A stretch of DNA of 64,000 nt from Burkholderia cenocepacia (GTDB lineage: Bacteria > Pseudomonadota > Gammaproteobacteria > Burkholderiales > Burkholderiaceae): positions 434,001-498,000 of the forward strand of contig NZ_UAQZ01000015.1 of assembly GCF_900446215.1 (NCBI RefSeq), in the 5' to 3' direction. Under the pieces are notes generated by a model, which saw nothing but the letters and a program-made list of their open reading frames with translations, was not told the DNA's origin and searched no databases. The translations under genes and the position numbers were made by a program. Positions 54,050-63,296 of this stretch are shown in pieces; positions within the stretch are counted from its first letter, which is position 1; every line of letters begins with the position of its first letter.

Positions 54050-54076
54050 TTATCGGAAGGGATTTGAAAAGCTTTA
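54050..54076 (-). promoter_or_regulatory. Sigma-28 (FliA) promoter of fliST
   Basis: Minus strand: TAAAGCTT (54076-54069), N11, TCCGATAA (54057-54050). Each box has 7 of 8 consensus bases with exact spacing. It drives fliS-fliT and perhaps the FliK2-FlhX pair. Confidence 0.85.
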
Positions 54077-54158
54077 GGTGCGCGGAGGGCCGCCGGCGAG
54101 CCTGCGATGCCGGCTCGCCGGACTCGTTCGGCAGGCCCTGAACCGTCCGCGGATGACC

Positions 54159-54214
54159 CCGGATGCGCGTCGCCGGATGGCCGTCCCCGGATGCCCGTCC
54201 CCGGATGGCCGTCC
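54159..54214. repeat. Tandem repeat of a 14-bp unit, four copies
   Basis: Units CCGGATGCGCGTCG, CCGGATGGCCGTCC, CCGGATGCCCGTCC and CCGGATGGCCGTCC, with a further degenerate copy before them. It starts 3 bp after the fliE stop codon position, between fliE and the fliS promoter. The unit count is likely to vary among strains. Confidence 0.85.
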
Positions 54215-54216
54215 CC

Positions 54217-54561
54217 TCACACCGACATCTGCATGATGTCGTTGTAAGCGCTCACTAGCTTGTTGCGGACCTGAAGCCCGAACTGGAAGCCGATATTGGC
54301 TTTCTGCATGTCGACCATCACGTCGTTCAGCGAGATGTTCGGCGCGCCGACCTCGAACGCCTTCGCCTCGCCGAGCGCGTGCTGCTGGTCGCCGCTGATC
54401 TTGTCGAGCGATGCCTTCATCGCGCTCGCGAACGTGCCGGCCGTCGCCGCGCCCGAGCCGGCCAGCGCCGCCGTCGGGCTCGCGACGCCGCCGGACGCCT
54501 GTGCGGCCATCGACTGCATCTGTTGCAACACCGAACCGATTCCGCTGACGTTCGCAGTCAT
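54217..54561 (-). CDS. fliE: Flagellar MS-ring/rod adaptor FliE
   Basis: A 114-aa protein joining the FliF ring to the rod. The C-terminus FEVGAPNISLNDVMVDMQKANIGFQFGLQVRNKLVSAYNDIMQM is the conserved FliE_C domain. ATG at 54561 follows GGGGA at good spacing, preferred over an ATG at 54576. It is divergent from fliF across a 248-bp gap. Confidence 0.94.
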   Translation of the reverse strand: MTANVSGIGSVLQQMQSMAAQASGGVASPTAALAGSGAATAGTFASAMKASLDKISGDQQHALGEAKAFEVGAPNISLNDVMVDMQKANIGFQFGLQVRNKLVSAYNDIMQMSV

Positions 54562-54809
54562 GCTGTCCCCAGACATAGAGAAGAGGCCCGGACGCACCGG
54601 GCGACCCGCCGGCGCCGCACCACGCGCACCATGCCGGATCGCGAAAAAGGATAGCAGCGCGGCGCGCGTCAAAGCCGCGAAAGTACGGGGGAAACCCCGC
54701 TCTTTTCGGTCGATCGGAGTGCGCCCCCGGTCACGATAATCGCATCGTGTCATTGTCCGCCCGCTCGTCCGAGCGAGCTCAGTCGTCCCGCTCCGGAGAA
54801 ACTCGACGC

Positions 54810-56573
54810 ATGGATTCGCAGGCCAACTCGCTGATCAACCCAGACGCCCGCGCGGGCCTCAGCCCGGCGCCCGGCGCCGCCGCGGCCGCCGCGTTGCCGG
54901 GCGCGGGTGGCGCAGGCGCGGACTTCGGGCTGGGCGGCTTCGCGGAACGCATTCCCGGCATCTCGCGGATGAAGGGCAACCCGAAGCTGCCGTTCGTGAT
55001 CGCCGTCGCGTTCGCGATCGCCGCGATCACCGCGCTCGTGCTGTGGAGCCGCGCGCCCGACTACCGCGTGCTGTACAGCAACCTGTCGGACCGCGACGGC
55101 GGCGCGATCATCGCCGCGCTCCAGCAGGCAAACGTTCCCTACAAGTTCGCCGATGCCGGCGGCGCGATCCTCGTGCCGTCGAACCAGGTGCACGAGACGC
55201 GCCTGAAGCTCGCCGCGATGGGGCTGCCGAAGGGCGGCTCGGTCGGCTTCGAGCTGATGGACAACCAGAAATTCGGCATCAGCCAGTTCGCCGAGCAGAT
55301 CAACTACCAGCGCGCGCTCGAAGGCGAGCTGCAGCGCACCATCGAATCGATCAACGCCGTGCGCGGCGCGCGCGTGCATCTCGCGATCCCGAAGCCGTCG
55401 GTGTTCGTGCGCGACAAGGAAGCGCCGAGCGCGTCGGTGTTCGTCGACCTCTACCCGGGCCGCGTGCTCGACGAGGGCCAGGTGCAGGCGATCACGCGGA
55501 TGGTGTCGTCCGGCGTGCCCGACATGCCGGCCAAGAACGTGACGATCGTCGACCAGGACGGAAACCTGCTGACCCAGACCGCGTCCGCTTCCGGCCTCGA
55601 CGCGAGCCAGCTCAAGTACGTGCAGCAGGTCGAGCACAACACGCAGAAGCGCATCGACGCGATCCTCGCGCCGATCTTCGGCGCCGGCAACGCGCGCTCG
55701 CAGGTCAGCGCCGATCTCGATTTCTCGAAGATCGAGCAGACGTCGGAAAGCTACGGCCCGAACGGCACGCCGCAGCAAGCCGCGATCCGCAGCCAGCAGA
55801 CCAGCAGCGCGACCGAGCTCGCGCAGGGCGGCGCGTCGGGCGTGCCGGGCGCGCTGTCGAACACGCCGCCGCAGCCGGCCTCCGCGCCGATCGTCGCCGG
55901 CAACGGCCAGAACGCGCCGCAGACCACGCCGGTCAGCGACCGCAAGGACCAGACGACCAACTACGAGCTCGACAAGACGATCCGCCATACCGAACAGCCG
56001 ATGGGCAGCGTGAAGCGGCTGTCGGTCGCGGTCGTCGTCAACTACCAGCCGGTCGCCGACGCGAAGGGCCACGTGACGATGCAGCCGCTGCCGCCCGCGA
56101 AGCTCGCGCAGGTCGAGCAGCTCGTGAAGGACGCGATGGGCTACGACGAGAAGCGCGGCGACTCGGTGAACGTCGTGAACAGCGCGTTCTCGACCGTGAG
56201 CGACCCGTACGCCGACCTGCCGTGGTGGCGCCAGCCCGACATGATCGCGATGGCGAAGGAAGCCGCGAAGTGGCTCGGCATCGCGGCGGCTGCGGCGGCG
56301 CTGTACTTCATGTTCGTGCGCCCGGCGATGCGCCGCGCGTTCCCGCCGCCCGAGCCGGCCGCGCCGGCGCTCGCGGCGCCGGAAGACGCGGTCGCGCTCG
56401 ACGGCCTGCCCGCGCCGGACAAGGCGGCGGAGGAACCGGACCCGCTGCTGCTCGGCTTCGAAAACGAGAAGAACCGCTACGAACGCAACCTCGACTATGC
56501 GCGCACGATCGCCCGCCAGGATCCGAAGATCGTCGCCACCGTCGTGAAGAACTGGGTGTCCGATGAACGCTGA
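54810..56573 (+). CDS. fliF: Flagellar MS-ring protein FliF
   Basis: A 587-aa inner-membrane ring protein. TM1 is at residues 61-79, after the segment ERIPGISRMKGNPKL; a large periplasmic part (RVLYSNLSDRDGGAIIAALQQANVPY, the YscJ-like motif) follows; TM2 lies near 485-503, and the C-terminal tail (ENEKNRYERNLDYARTIARQDPKIVATVVKNWVSDE) binds FliG. Start at 54810 with GGAGAA upstream; a longer reading to 54747 is not conserved-looking. It overlaps fliG by 11 bp. Confidence 0.95.
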   Translation: MDSQANSLINPDARAGLSPAPGAAAAAALPGAGGAGADFGLGGFAERIPGISRMKGNPKLPFVIAVAFAIAAITALVLWSRAPDYRVLYSNLSDRDGGAIIAALQQANVPYKFADAGGAILVPSNQVHETRLKLAAMGLPKGGSVGFELMDNQKFGISQFAEQINYQRALEGELQRTIESINAVRGARVHLAIPKPSVFVRDKEAPSASVFVDLYPGRVLDEGQVQAITRMVSSGVPDMPAKNVTIVDQDGNLLTQTASASGLDASQLKYVQQVEHNTQKRIDAILAPIFGAGNARSQVSADLDFSKIEQTSESYGPNGTPQQAAIRSQQTSSATELAQGGASGVPGALSNTPPQPASAPIVAGNGQNAPQTTPVSDRKDQTTNYELDKTIRHTEQPMGSVKRLSVAVVVNYQPVADAKGHVTMQPLPPAKLAQVEQLVKDAMGYDEKRGDSVNVVNSAFSTVSDPYADLPWWRQPDMIAMAKEAAKWLGIAAAAAALYFMFVRPAMRRAFPPPEPAAPALAAPEDAVALDGLPAPDKAAEEPDPLLLGFENEKNRYERNLDYARTIARQDPKIVATVVKNWVSDER

Positions 56574-57558
56574 AGGCTTGACCAAGAGCGCGCTGCTGCT
56601 GATGTCGATCGGCGAGGAAGAGGCCGCGCAGGTATTCAAGTTCCTCGCGCCGCGCGAGGTCCAGAAGATCGGCGCCGCGATGGCCGCGCTGAAGAACGTC
56701 ACGCGCGAGCAGGTCGAGGACGTGCTGCAGGACTTCGTGAAGGAAGCCGAGCAGCACACCGCGCTGTCGCTCGATTCAAGCGAGTACATCCGCTCGGTGC
56801 TGACGAAGGCGCTCGGCGAGGACAAGGCCGGCGTGCTGATCGACCGCATCCTGCAGGGCAGCGACACGAGCGGCATCGAGGGCCTGAAGTGGATGGATTC
56901 GGGCGCGGTGGCCGAGCTGATCAAGAACGAGCATCCGCAGATCATCGCGACGATCCTCGTGCACCTCGACCGCGACCAGGCCTCGGAGATCGCGTCGTGC
57001 TTCACCGAACGGCTGCGTAACGACGTGCTGCTGCGGATCGCGACGCTCGACGGCATCCAGCCGGCCGCGCTGCGCGAACTCGACGACGTGCTGACGGGCC
57101 TGCTGTCCGGCAGCGACAACCTGAAGCGCAGCCCGATGGGCGGCATCCGCACCGCGGCCGAGATCCTGAACTTCATGACGAGCGTGCACGAGGAAGGCGT
57201 GCTCGAAAGCGTGCGCCAGTACGACGCCGATCTCGCGCAAAAGATCATCGACCAGATGTTCGTGTTCGAGAACCTGCTCGACCTCGAGGACCGCGCGATC
57301 CAGATGGTGCTCAAGGAAGTCGAGTCGGAAACACTGATCGTCGCGCTGAAGGGCGCGCCGCCCGCGTTGCGCCAGAAGTTCCTCGCGAACATGTCGCAGC
57401 GCGCGGCCGAACTGCTCGCCGAGGATCTCGACGCGCGCGGCCCGGTGCGCGTGTCCGAAGTCGAGACGCAGCAGCGCCGCATCCTGCAGATCGTGCGCAA
57501 CCTCGCCGAGAGCGGCCAGATCGCGATCGGCGGCAAGGCGGAAGACGCGTATGTCTGA
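56563..57558 (+). CDS. fliG: Flagellar motor switch protein FliG
   Basis: A 331-aa rotor protein that contacts MotA and FliM. It begins MNAEGLTKSALLLMSIGEEEAAQVFKFLAPREVQKIGAAMA; the mid part carries EHPQIIATILVHLDRDQASEIASCF (EHPQ motif) and GGIRTAAEILNFM; the C-terminal torque helix contains the conserved charged residues of the type LLRDVE (here VLKEVESETLIVALKGAP). The length is normal. Confidence 0.97.
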   Translation: MNAEGLTKSALLLMSIGEEEAAQVFKFLAPREVQKIGAAMAALKNVTREQVEDVLQDFVKEAEQHTALSLDSSEYIRSVLTKALGEDKAGVLIDRILQGSDTSGIEGLKWMDSGAVAELIKNEHPQIIATILVHLDRDQASEIASCFTERLRNDVLLRIATLDGIQPAALRELDDVLTGLLSGSDNLKRSPMGGIRTAAEILNFMTSVHEEGVLESVRQYDADLAQKIIDQMFVFENLLDLEDRAIQMVLKEVESETLIVALKGAPPALRQKFLANMSQRAAELLAEDLDARGPVRVSEVETQQRRILQIVRNLAESGQIAIGGKAEDAYV

Positions 57559-58234
57559 TTCGGCGAGCGATCGCGTGGGCACCCTCACCGCGTACCAGCG
57601 GTGGGAGATGGCGTCGTTCGACCCGCCGCCGCCCCCGCCGCCGCCCGACCACGCGGCGGCCGCTGCCGCCGCGCTCGCCGAGGAACTGCAGCGCGTGCGC
57701 GACGCCGCGCACGCCGAAGGCCATGCGGCCGGCCACGTCGAAGGCCAGGCGCTCGGCTACCAGGCCGGTTTCGAGCAGGGCCGCGAACAGGGTTTCGAGG
57801 CCGGCCAGGCCGACGCCCGCGAACAGGCCGCGCAGCTCGCGGCGCTCGCCGCGTCGTTCCGCGAAGCCGTGTCCGCCGTCGAACACGATCTCGCATCCGA
57901 GCTCGCGCAGCTCGCGCTCGACATCGCGCAGCAGGTCGTGCGCCAGCACGTGAAGCACGACCCGGCCGCACTGGTCGCCGCCGTGCGCGACGTGCTCGCG
58001 GCCGAACCCGCGCTGTCCGGCGCGCCGCATCTCGCGGTGAATCCGGCCGACCTGCCCGTCGTCGAAGCGTATCTGCAGGACGATCTCGACACGCTCGGCT
58101 GGAACGTGCGCACCGACGCGTCGATCGAGCGCGGCGGCTGCCGCGCGCACGCCGCGACCGGCGAGGTCGACGCGACGCTGCCCACGCGCTGGCAGCGCGT
58201 CGCCGCCGCGATCGGCAAGGTGAGCACGTGGTGA
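57551..58234 (+). CDS. fliH: Flagellar export regulator FliH
   Basis: A 227-aa protein binding FliI. Pro-rich start (PPPPPPPPP), then a long coiled-coil stretch with the GxxxG-like repeat AEGHAAGHVEGQALGYQAGFEQGREQGFEAGQADAREQA, typical of FliH. The C-terminal half is V-ATPase E-like (LAQLALDIAQQVVRQHVKHDP). The start overlaps fliG by 8 bp; the end overlaps the fliI GTG. Confidence 0.94.
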   Translation: MSDSASDRVGTLTAYQRWEMASFDPPPPPPPPDHAAAAAAALAEELQRVRDAAHAEGHAAGHVEGQALGYQAGFEQGREQGFEAGQADAREQAAQLAALAASFREAVSAVEHDLASELAQLALDIAQQVVRQHVKHDPAALVAAVRDVLAAEPALSGAPHLAVNPADLPVVEAYLQDDLDTLGWNVRTDASIERGGCRAHAATGEVDATLPTRWQRVAAAIGKVSTW

Positions 58235-59772
58235 CGCGCTCGCCCGACGCGTTCGCGCACGACGGCATGACGCCGCTCGAACGCGAGCTCGCGCTCGCGT
58301 CGTTCGGGCCGGCGGCCGCGCACGATCCCGCGGACGACGCCACGCCGCACGCCGCATCCGCGGCTGCCGACGCCGCCCCGCGCGCGCCGCACAATCCGCA
58401 TCTCGCGCACTGGCGCACGCACCTGAACGGGCTCGCCGCGCGCAGCCACCGCGCGCTGCCGCTGCGGCCGTGCGGACGCCTCACGCGCGCGGCCGGCCTC
58501 GTGCTCGAGGCGATCGGGCTGCGCCTGTCGGTCGGCGCCGAATGCACGATCGAACTGCCGCCCGGCAGCACGCTGCCGCACGCGGAAGCCGAAGTCGTCG
58601 GCTTCGCCGGCGACCGCCTGTTCCTGATGCCGACCACCGACGTCGCCGGCGTCCTGCCCGGCGCCCGCGTGTGGCCGCGCGAAAGCGCGCCCGTCGCCGA
58701 TCCGCTCGCGGGCGCGAAGCGGCTGCCGGTCGGCTGGGAGATGCTCGGGCGCGTCGTCGACGCGTCGGGCCGCCCGCTCGACGGCCTCGGCCCGCTCGCG
58801 TCGAAAGTCGATGCGCCGCTGTCGGCGCCGTCGATCAATCCGCTCGATCGCGAGCCGATCCACCACGTGCTCGACGTCGGCGTGCGCGCGATCAACGCGC
58901 TGCTCACCGTCGGCCGCGGCCAGCGGATGGGCCTGTTCGCCGGCTCCGGCGTCGGCAAGTCGGTGCTGCTCGGCACGATGGCGCGCTATACGAGCGCGGA
59001 AGTGATCGTGATCGGCCTGATCGGCGAACGCGGCCGCGAAGTGAAGGAATTCATCGAACAGATCCTCGGCGAGGACGGGCTCGCGCGCTCGGTCGTCGTC
59101 GCGGCGCCGGCCGACGTGTCGCCGCTGTTGCGGATGCAGGGCGCCGCGTACGCGACGTCGCTCGCCGAGTATTTCCGCGACCAGGGCAAGCACGTGCTGC
59201 TGCTGATGGATTCGCTGACGCGCTATGCGATGGCGCAGCGCGAGATCGCGCTGGCGATCGGCGAGCCGCCCGCGACGAAAGGCTATCCGCCGTCGGTGTT
59301 CGCGAAGCTGCCCGCGCTCGTCGAGCGCACCGGCAACGGCCCCGAAGGCGGCGGCTCGATCACCGCGTTCTACACGGTGCTGACCGAGGGCGACGACCAG
59401 CAGGACCCGATCGCCGATTCGGCGCGCGCGATCCTCGACGGCCACATCGTGCTGTCGCGTGCGCTCGCCGAGGCCGGCCACTATCCCGCGATCGACATCG
59501 AGGCGTCGATCAGCCGCGCGATGACCGCGCTGATCGACGAAACGCATCTCGACCACGTGCGGCAGTTCAAGCAGATGCTGTCGCGCTACCAGCGCAATCG
59601 CGACCTGATCGCGGTCGGCGCCTACGCGCCCGGCCGCGACGCGCAGCTCGACCGCGCGATCGCGCTCTACCCGCGCATCGAAGCGTTCCTGCAGCAGGGC
59701 TTTCGCGAATGCGCGCCGTTCGCATCGAGCCTCACTGCGCTCGATGCGCTGTTCGACGCTTACGGAGGCTGA
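58231..59772 (+). CDS. fliI: Flagellum-specific export ATPase FliI
   Basis: A 513-aa F1-beta-like ATPase that prepares export substrates. Walker A GSGVGKS (about 239-245), then VIVIGLIGERGREVKEF, Walker B LLLMDSLTRYAMAQREIAL and the C-terminal FRECAPF segment. About 55 residues longer at the N-terminus than Salmonella FliI; GTG at 58231 overlaps the fliH stop (GTGA). An ATG at 58267 is an alternative start. Confidence 0.94.
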   Translation: MTRSPDAFAHDGMTPLERELALASFGPAAAHDPADDATPHAASAAADAAPRAPHNPHLAHWRTHLNGLAARSHRALPLRPCGRLTRAAGLVLEAIGLRLSVGAECTIELPPGSTLPHAEAEVVGFAGDRLFLMPTTDVAGVLPGARVWPRESAPVADPLAGAKRLPVGWEMLGRVVDASGRPLDGLGPLASKVDAPLSAPSINPLDREPIHHVLDVGVRAINALLTVGRGQRMGLFAGSGVGKSVLLGTMARYTSAEVIVIGLIGERGREVKEFIEQILGEDGLARSVVVAAPADVSPLLRMQGAAYATSLAEYFRDQGKHVLLLMDSLTRYAMAQREIALAIGEPPATKGYPPSVFAKLPALVERTGNGPEGGGSITAFYTVLTEGDDQQDPIADSARAILDGHIVLSRALAEAGHYPAIDIEASISRAMTALIDETHLDHVRQFKQMLSRYQRNRDLIAVGAYAPGRDAQLDRAIALYPRIEAFLQQGFRECAPFASSLTALDALFDAYGG

Positions 59773-59777
59773 TCCCG

Positions 59778-60236
59778 ATGGCCCACGGCTTTCCCCTTCA
59801 GCTGCTGCTCGACCGCGCGCAGGAAGACCTCGACTCGGCCGCGAAGCAGCTCGGCGCCGCGCAGCGCGACCGCACCGCGGCGGCCGAACAGCTCGACGCG
59901 CTGCTGCGCTATCGCGACGAATACCACGCACGCTTCGCGCAATCCGCGCAAAGCGGGATGCCGGCCGGCAACTGGCGCAATTTCCAGGCGTTCATCGACA
60001 CGCTCGATGCCGCGATCGCGCAGCAGCGCAGCGTGCTCGCCGCGGCCGAAGTCCGCATCGACGAGGCGCGCCCGAACTGGCAGCAGAAGAAGCGTACCGT
60101 CGGCTCGTATGAAATCCTGCAGGCGCGCGGCGTCGCGCAGGAAGCGCAACGCGACGCCCGGCGCGAACAGCGCGACGCCGACGAACACGCCGCGAAGATC
60201 CTGCGCATGCGGGCCGACGCGGCCCGCTCGTCGTAA
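59778..60236 (+). CDS. fliJ: Flagellar export protein FliJ
   Basis: A 152-aa all-helical coiled-coil protein with the pattern LLLDRAQEDLDSAAKQLGAAQRDRTAAAEQLDALLRYRDEYHARF, similar to the gamma subunit of ATP synthase. It lies under the FliI hexamer and couples it to the export gate. ATG at 59778 with GGAGG upstream. Confidence 0.92.
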   Translation: MAHGFPLQLLLDRAQEDLDSAAKQLGAAQRDRTAAAEQLDALLRYRDEYHARFAQSAQSGMPAGNWRNFQAFIDTLDAAIAQQRSVLAAAEVRIDEARPNWQQKKRTVGSYEILQARGVAQEAQRDARREQRDADEHAAKILRMRADAARSS

Positions 60237-60267
60237 CCGACCACCGCCTTCGAACGAGAGAACCGTC

Positions 60268-61626
60268 ATGCCTCCCCTGCCCCTGCTCGGCGCGCTGCTC
60301 GACACCGCCGGCGCCGCACTCAAGGCCGCCCGCGGCTCGGGTGCGTCCGCCGCCGGCGCCGATGCGGCCGCTGCCACGAGCGCCGTGCCGTTCGCTCAGA
60401 CGCTCAAGCAAAGCGTCGCCACGCGCGGCGATACGGCCAACGCCGGTACGCCGGACGCGTCGACCAGACCGGCTTCGTCGAAGCCGGCCGCCGGCGCGAA
60501 ACCGTCCGGCACCGACGACGACAAGGCGACCGACGACACGCCCGCGAACGCCGCCACCGCGAACCCCGATGCCGCCGCCCTCGCGACCGCCGCGGCCGTG
60601 CAGGCGCAACTGCAGGCGCGCCCGGACACCGCGACGCCGGCCGACGCGGCGACCGCCGCCGCGGCCGCCACCACGCAAAAGACGGCCGTGTCCGGCCAGC
60701 CTGACGCCACGGCGACGCTCGCCGATCATGCGGCCAAGGACGCGACCGCGCAGCCGAGCGACCCGGCATCGAGCCGCGACGCGCTGCAAGCGGCGCTCGC
60801 CAAGCTGACGGGTGGCGCGGGCGCGATCACGATGCCGGCGACCGGCACGAGCGCCGCCGCCACGCCGGCAGCGACCGCATCGAACGCCGCCGCCCCGCTG
60901 ACACCGAAAGTGCCGACGTTCGACCGCACGCTCGCCGACGCGAAAGGCGCGCTCGCCACCCAGCCCGCGCCGACCCAGGTCACGCCGCAAACGCTGCAGG
61001 CCGACGCGAACGCGCAGTCCGGCGCCCAGCACGCGCTCACGGCAGCCAGCAACGCGACGGACCCGGCCGCCAGCGCGACGCTCGCGGCGGGCGCCACGGC
61101 TGCCGCCGCCGCGCAGGCAAACCTGCAACTGTCGCCGGCCGCCGGCGCGATCGCCGCCGCCAACGCACACGCGCTCGCGCCGCACGTCGGCACGGCCGAC
61201 TGGACGGATGCACTAAGCCAGAAAGTGGTGTTCCTGTCGAACGCGCACCAGCAGAGCGCCGAGCTGACGCTCAACCCGCCCGATCTCGGGCCGCTGCAGG
61301 TCGTGCTGCGCGTCGCGGACAACCATGCGCACGCGCTGTTCGTGTCGCAGCACGCGCAGGTGCGCGACGCGGTCGAAGCCGCGCTGCCGAAGCTGCGCGA
61401 AGCGATGGAAGCAGGCGGACTCGGGCTCGGCAGCGCAACCGTCAGCGACGGCGGCCTCGCGTCGCAGCAACAGCAGCCCAACCCGCAGCAGACTTTCGCC
61501 GGCGGCCAGTCGTCGCGACGCGGGAACGGCGGACCGTCAGCCGTCGATGCACCTGTCGACGCCGCGCAATCCGCACCGGTCGCCGCGCGCGCGAGCCGCG
61601 CCGGCCTCGTCGATACGTTTGCCTGA
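60268..61626 (+). CDS. fliK: Flagellar hook-length control protein FliK (canonical copy)
   Basis: A 452-aa molecular ruler that stops hook growth by signalling to FlhB. Residues 1-280 are Ala/Thr/Pro/Asp-rich (disordered ruler). The C-terminal domain (about 310-400) is conserved: QQSAELTLNPPDLGPLQVVLRVADNHAHALFVSQHAQVRDAVEAALPKLREAMEAGGLGLGSATVSD, matching the FliK-C fold (L-x-L-x-P-x-x-L-G-x-x). It is the last gene of fliF-G-H-I-J-K. Compare the paralogue at 51729-53081. Confidence 0.93.
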   Translation: MPPLPLLGALLDTAGAALKAARGSGASAAGADAAAATSAVPFAQTLKQSVATRGDTANAGTPDASTRPASSKPAAGAKPSGTDDDKATDDTPANAATANPDAAALATAAAVQAQLQARPDTATPADAATAAAAATTQKTAVSGQPDATATLADHAAKDATAQPSDPASSRDALQAALAKLTGGAGAITMPATGTSAAATPAATASNAAAPLTPKVPTFDRTLADAKGALATQPAPTQVTPQTLQADANAQSGAQHALTAASNATDPAASATLAAGATAAAAAQANLQLSPAAGAIAAANAHALAPHVGTADWTDALSQKVVFLSNAHQQSAELTLNPPDLGPLQVVLRVADNHAHALFVSQHAQVRDAVEAALPKLREAMEAGGLGLGSATVSDGGLASQQQQPNPQQTFAGGQSSRRGNGGPSAVDAPVDAAQSAPVAARASRAGLVDTFA

Positions 61627-61655
61627 GCATGGCCGCTACCGTGCGCGCGCCGCGC

Positions 61656-63296
61656 CTAGCGGCCGTGCACCGCGGTAGCCGCCTCGCCGCGCGGCACACC
61701 GCCGCGGCGCGCCGCGACGATGAAGTCCGCCGCGCGTTCGCCGATCATCACCGACGGCGCATTCGTGTTCCCGCCCACCAGCGTCGGCATCACCGACGCA
61801 TCCACCACGCGCAATCCGTCGACGCCGCGCACGCGCAGTTGCGGATCGACGACCGCGCGCGCATCGGAGCCCATCCGGCAGGTGCCGACCGGGTGATAGA
61901 TCGTGTCCGCATGCGCGACGATCGTCGCGCGCAGCTCCGCTTCGCTCTGGTCCGGCCGCGTGTACAGCTCGCGCCCGCCCTGCGACGCGAGCGGCGCCTG
62001 CGACAGGATGCGGCGCATCGCCTGCGCGCCGCGCACCAGCAGGTCGAGATCGCGTGAATCGCTGAAGAAGCGCGGATCGATCAGCGGCGCGTCGCGCGCA
62101 TCGCCGCTCGCGAGCGCGACCGTGCCGCGGCTGAACGGCCGCAGCGCGCACACGTGCAGCGAATAGCCGAAGCCCCAGTGCATCTTGCGGTTGTGGTCGT
62201 CGACGAGCGCCGTGCAGAAATGCAGTTGCAGGTCGGGACGCGCGAGCGACGGATCGCTCTTGATGAAACCGCCGGCCTCCGCGACGTTGCTCGTCATCAT
62301 CCCGGTGCGGCTCGAGAAATAGCGCGCGAGCGCCGGCGTCATCTTCGCGATGCCGCGCACGCACACGCCGACCAGCTCCGACGAATTCACGCGCGTGTTG
62401 ATGATGAAATCGATGTGGTCGATCAGGTTCGTGCCGACGTCCGGCGCATCCTGCACGACCGCGATCCCGTGGCGGCGCAGTTGCTCCGCCGGGCCGATTC
62501 CCGAACACATCAGCAGTTGCGGCGAATTGAACGCGCCGGCCGACAGGATCACTTCCGCGCGTGCGCCGAGCGTCTCGACCCGCCCGTTGCGCGACACCAC
62601 GACGCCGACCGCGCGCTTGCCGTCGAAGCCGACGCGCAGCACCGTCGCATCCGTGAGCACGTGCAGGTTCGGCCGGTTGCGGCCGTAGATATACGCGCGC
62701 GCCACGCTGCAACGCGAACCGTCGCGATGCGTGACCTGATAGAAGCCGACGCCTTCCTGCGTCGCGCCGTTGAAGTCGTCGTTCAGCGGATAGCCGGCGG
62801 CATGCGCGGCCTGGATGAATCGTTCGGAGAACGGATTGCGAAAGCGCAGATCGGAAACGGTCAACGGGCCGTCCGCGCCGTGCCACGCGTCGGCGCCGCG
62901 TTCGTTGCCTTCCGCGCGGCGGAAATACGGCAGCACGTCCTGCCAGCCCCAGCCCGTCGCGCCGAGCTGCGCCCACTCGTCGTAATCGCCCGGGTGGCCG
63001 CGCGTATAGATCATCGCGTTGATCGCGCTCGAGCCGCCCATCCCGCGCCCGCGCGGCTGGTAACCGCGCCGCCCGCCGAGGCCCGGCTGCGGCACCGTCT
63101 CGTAGCCGTAGTTCGTGCCGAGCTTGAACGGCACCAGCGCCGCGATGCCGACCGGCATGTTGACCAGCAGGTTGCGCTCCGTATGCGAGCCGGCCTCGAT
63201 CAGTGCGATCGTCGCATCGGGGCAGGCATCGGCGAGACGGCCGGCCAGGCTCGAGCCGCCCGAACCGCCGCCGACGATGATGTAGTCGTATTGCAT
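61656..63296 (-). CDS. GMC-family FAD oxidoreductase (choline/alcohol dehydrogenase-like)
   Basis: A 546-aa protein. ADP-binding loop DYIIVGGGSGGSSLAGRLAD at 4-23; GMC signature RGMGGSSAINAMIYTRGHPGDYDEW; second signature GAFNSPQLLMCSGIGP; catalytic region HPVGTCRMGSD and the terminal NTNAPSVMIGERAAD. Substrate unknown: alcohol, choline or polyethylene-glycol-like. The start at 63296 (MQYDYII) follows GGAG and is preferred over a longer Arg-rich reading. It is convergent with fliK; no BetB-like partner is adjacent. Confidence 0.9.
   Translation of the reverse strand: MQYDYIIVGGGSGGSSLAGRLADACPDATIALIEAGSHTERNLLVNMPVGIAALVPFKLGTNYGYETVPQPGLGGRRGYQPRGRGMGGSSAINAMIYTRGHPGDYDEWAQLGATGWGWQDVLPYFRRAEGNERGADAWHGADGPLTVSDLRFRNPFSERFIQAAHAAGYPLNDDFNGATQEGVGFYQVTHRDGSRCSVARAYIYGRNRPNLHVLTDATVLRVGFDGKRAVGVVVSRNGRVETLGARAEVILSAGAFNSPQLLMCSGIGPAEQLRRHGIAVVQDAPDVGTNLIDHIDFIINTRVNSSELVGVCVRGIAKMTPALARYFSSRTGMMTSNVAEAGGFIKSDPSLARPDLQLHFCTALVDDHNRKMHWGFGYSLHVCALRPFSRGTVALASGDARDAPLIDPRFFSDSRDLDLLVRGAQAMRRILSQAPLASQGGRELYTRPDQSEAELRATIVAHADTIYHPVGTCRMGSDARAVVDPQLRVRGVDGLRVVDASVMPTLVGGNTNAPSVMIGERAADFIVAARRGGVPRGEAATAVHGR

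Noticed and set aside
54750..57536. Minus-strand open frame of 928 codons opposite fliF and fliG
   Set aside because: Low-complexity shadow frame; the plus strand carries complete fliF and fliG.
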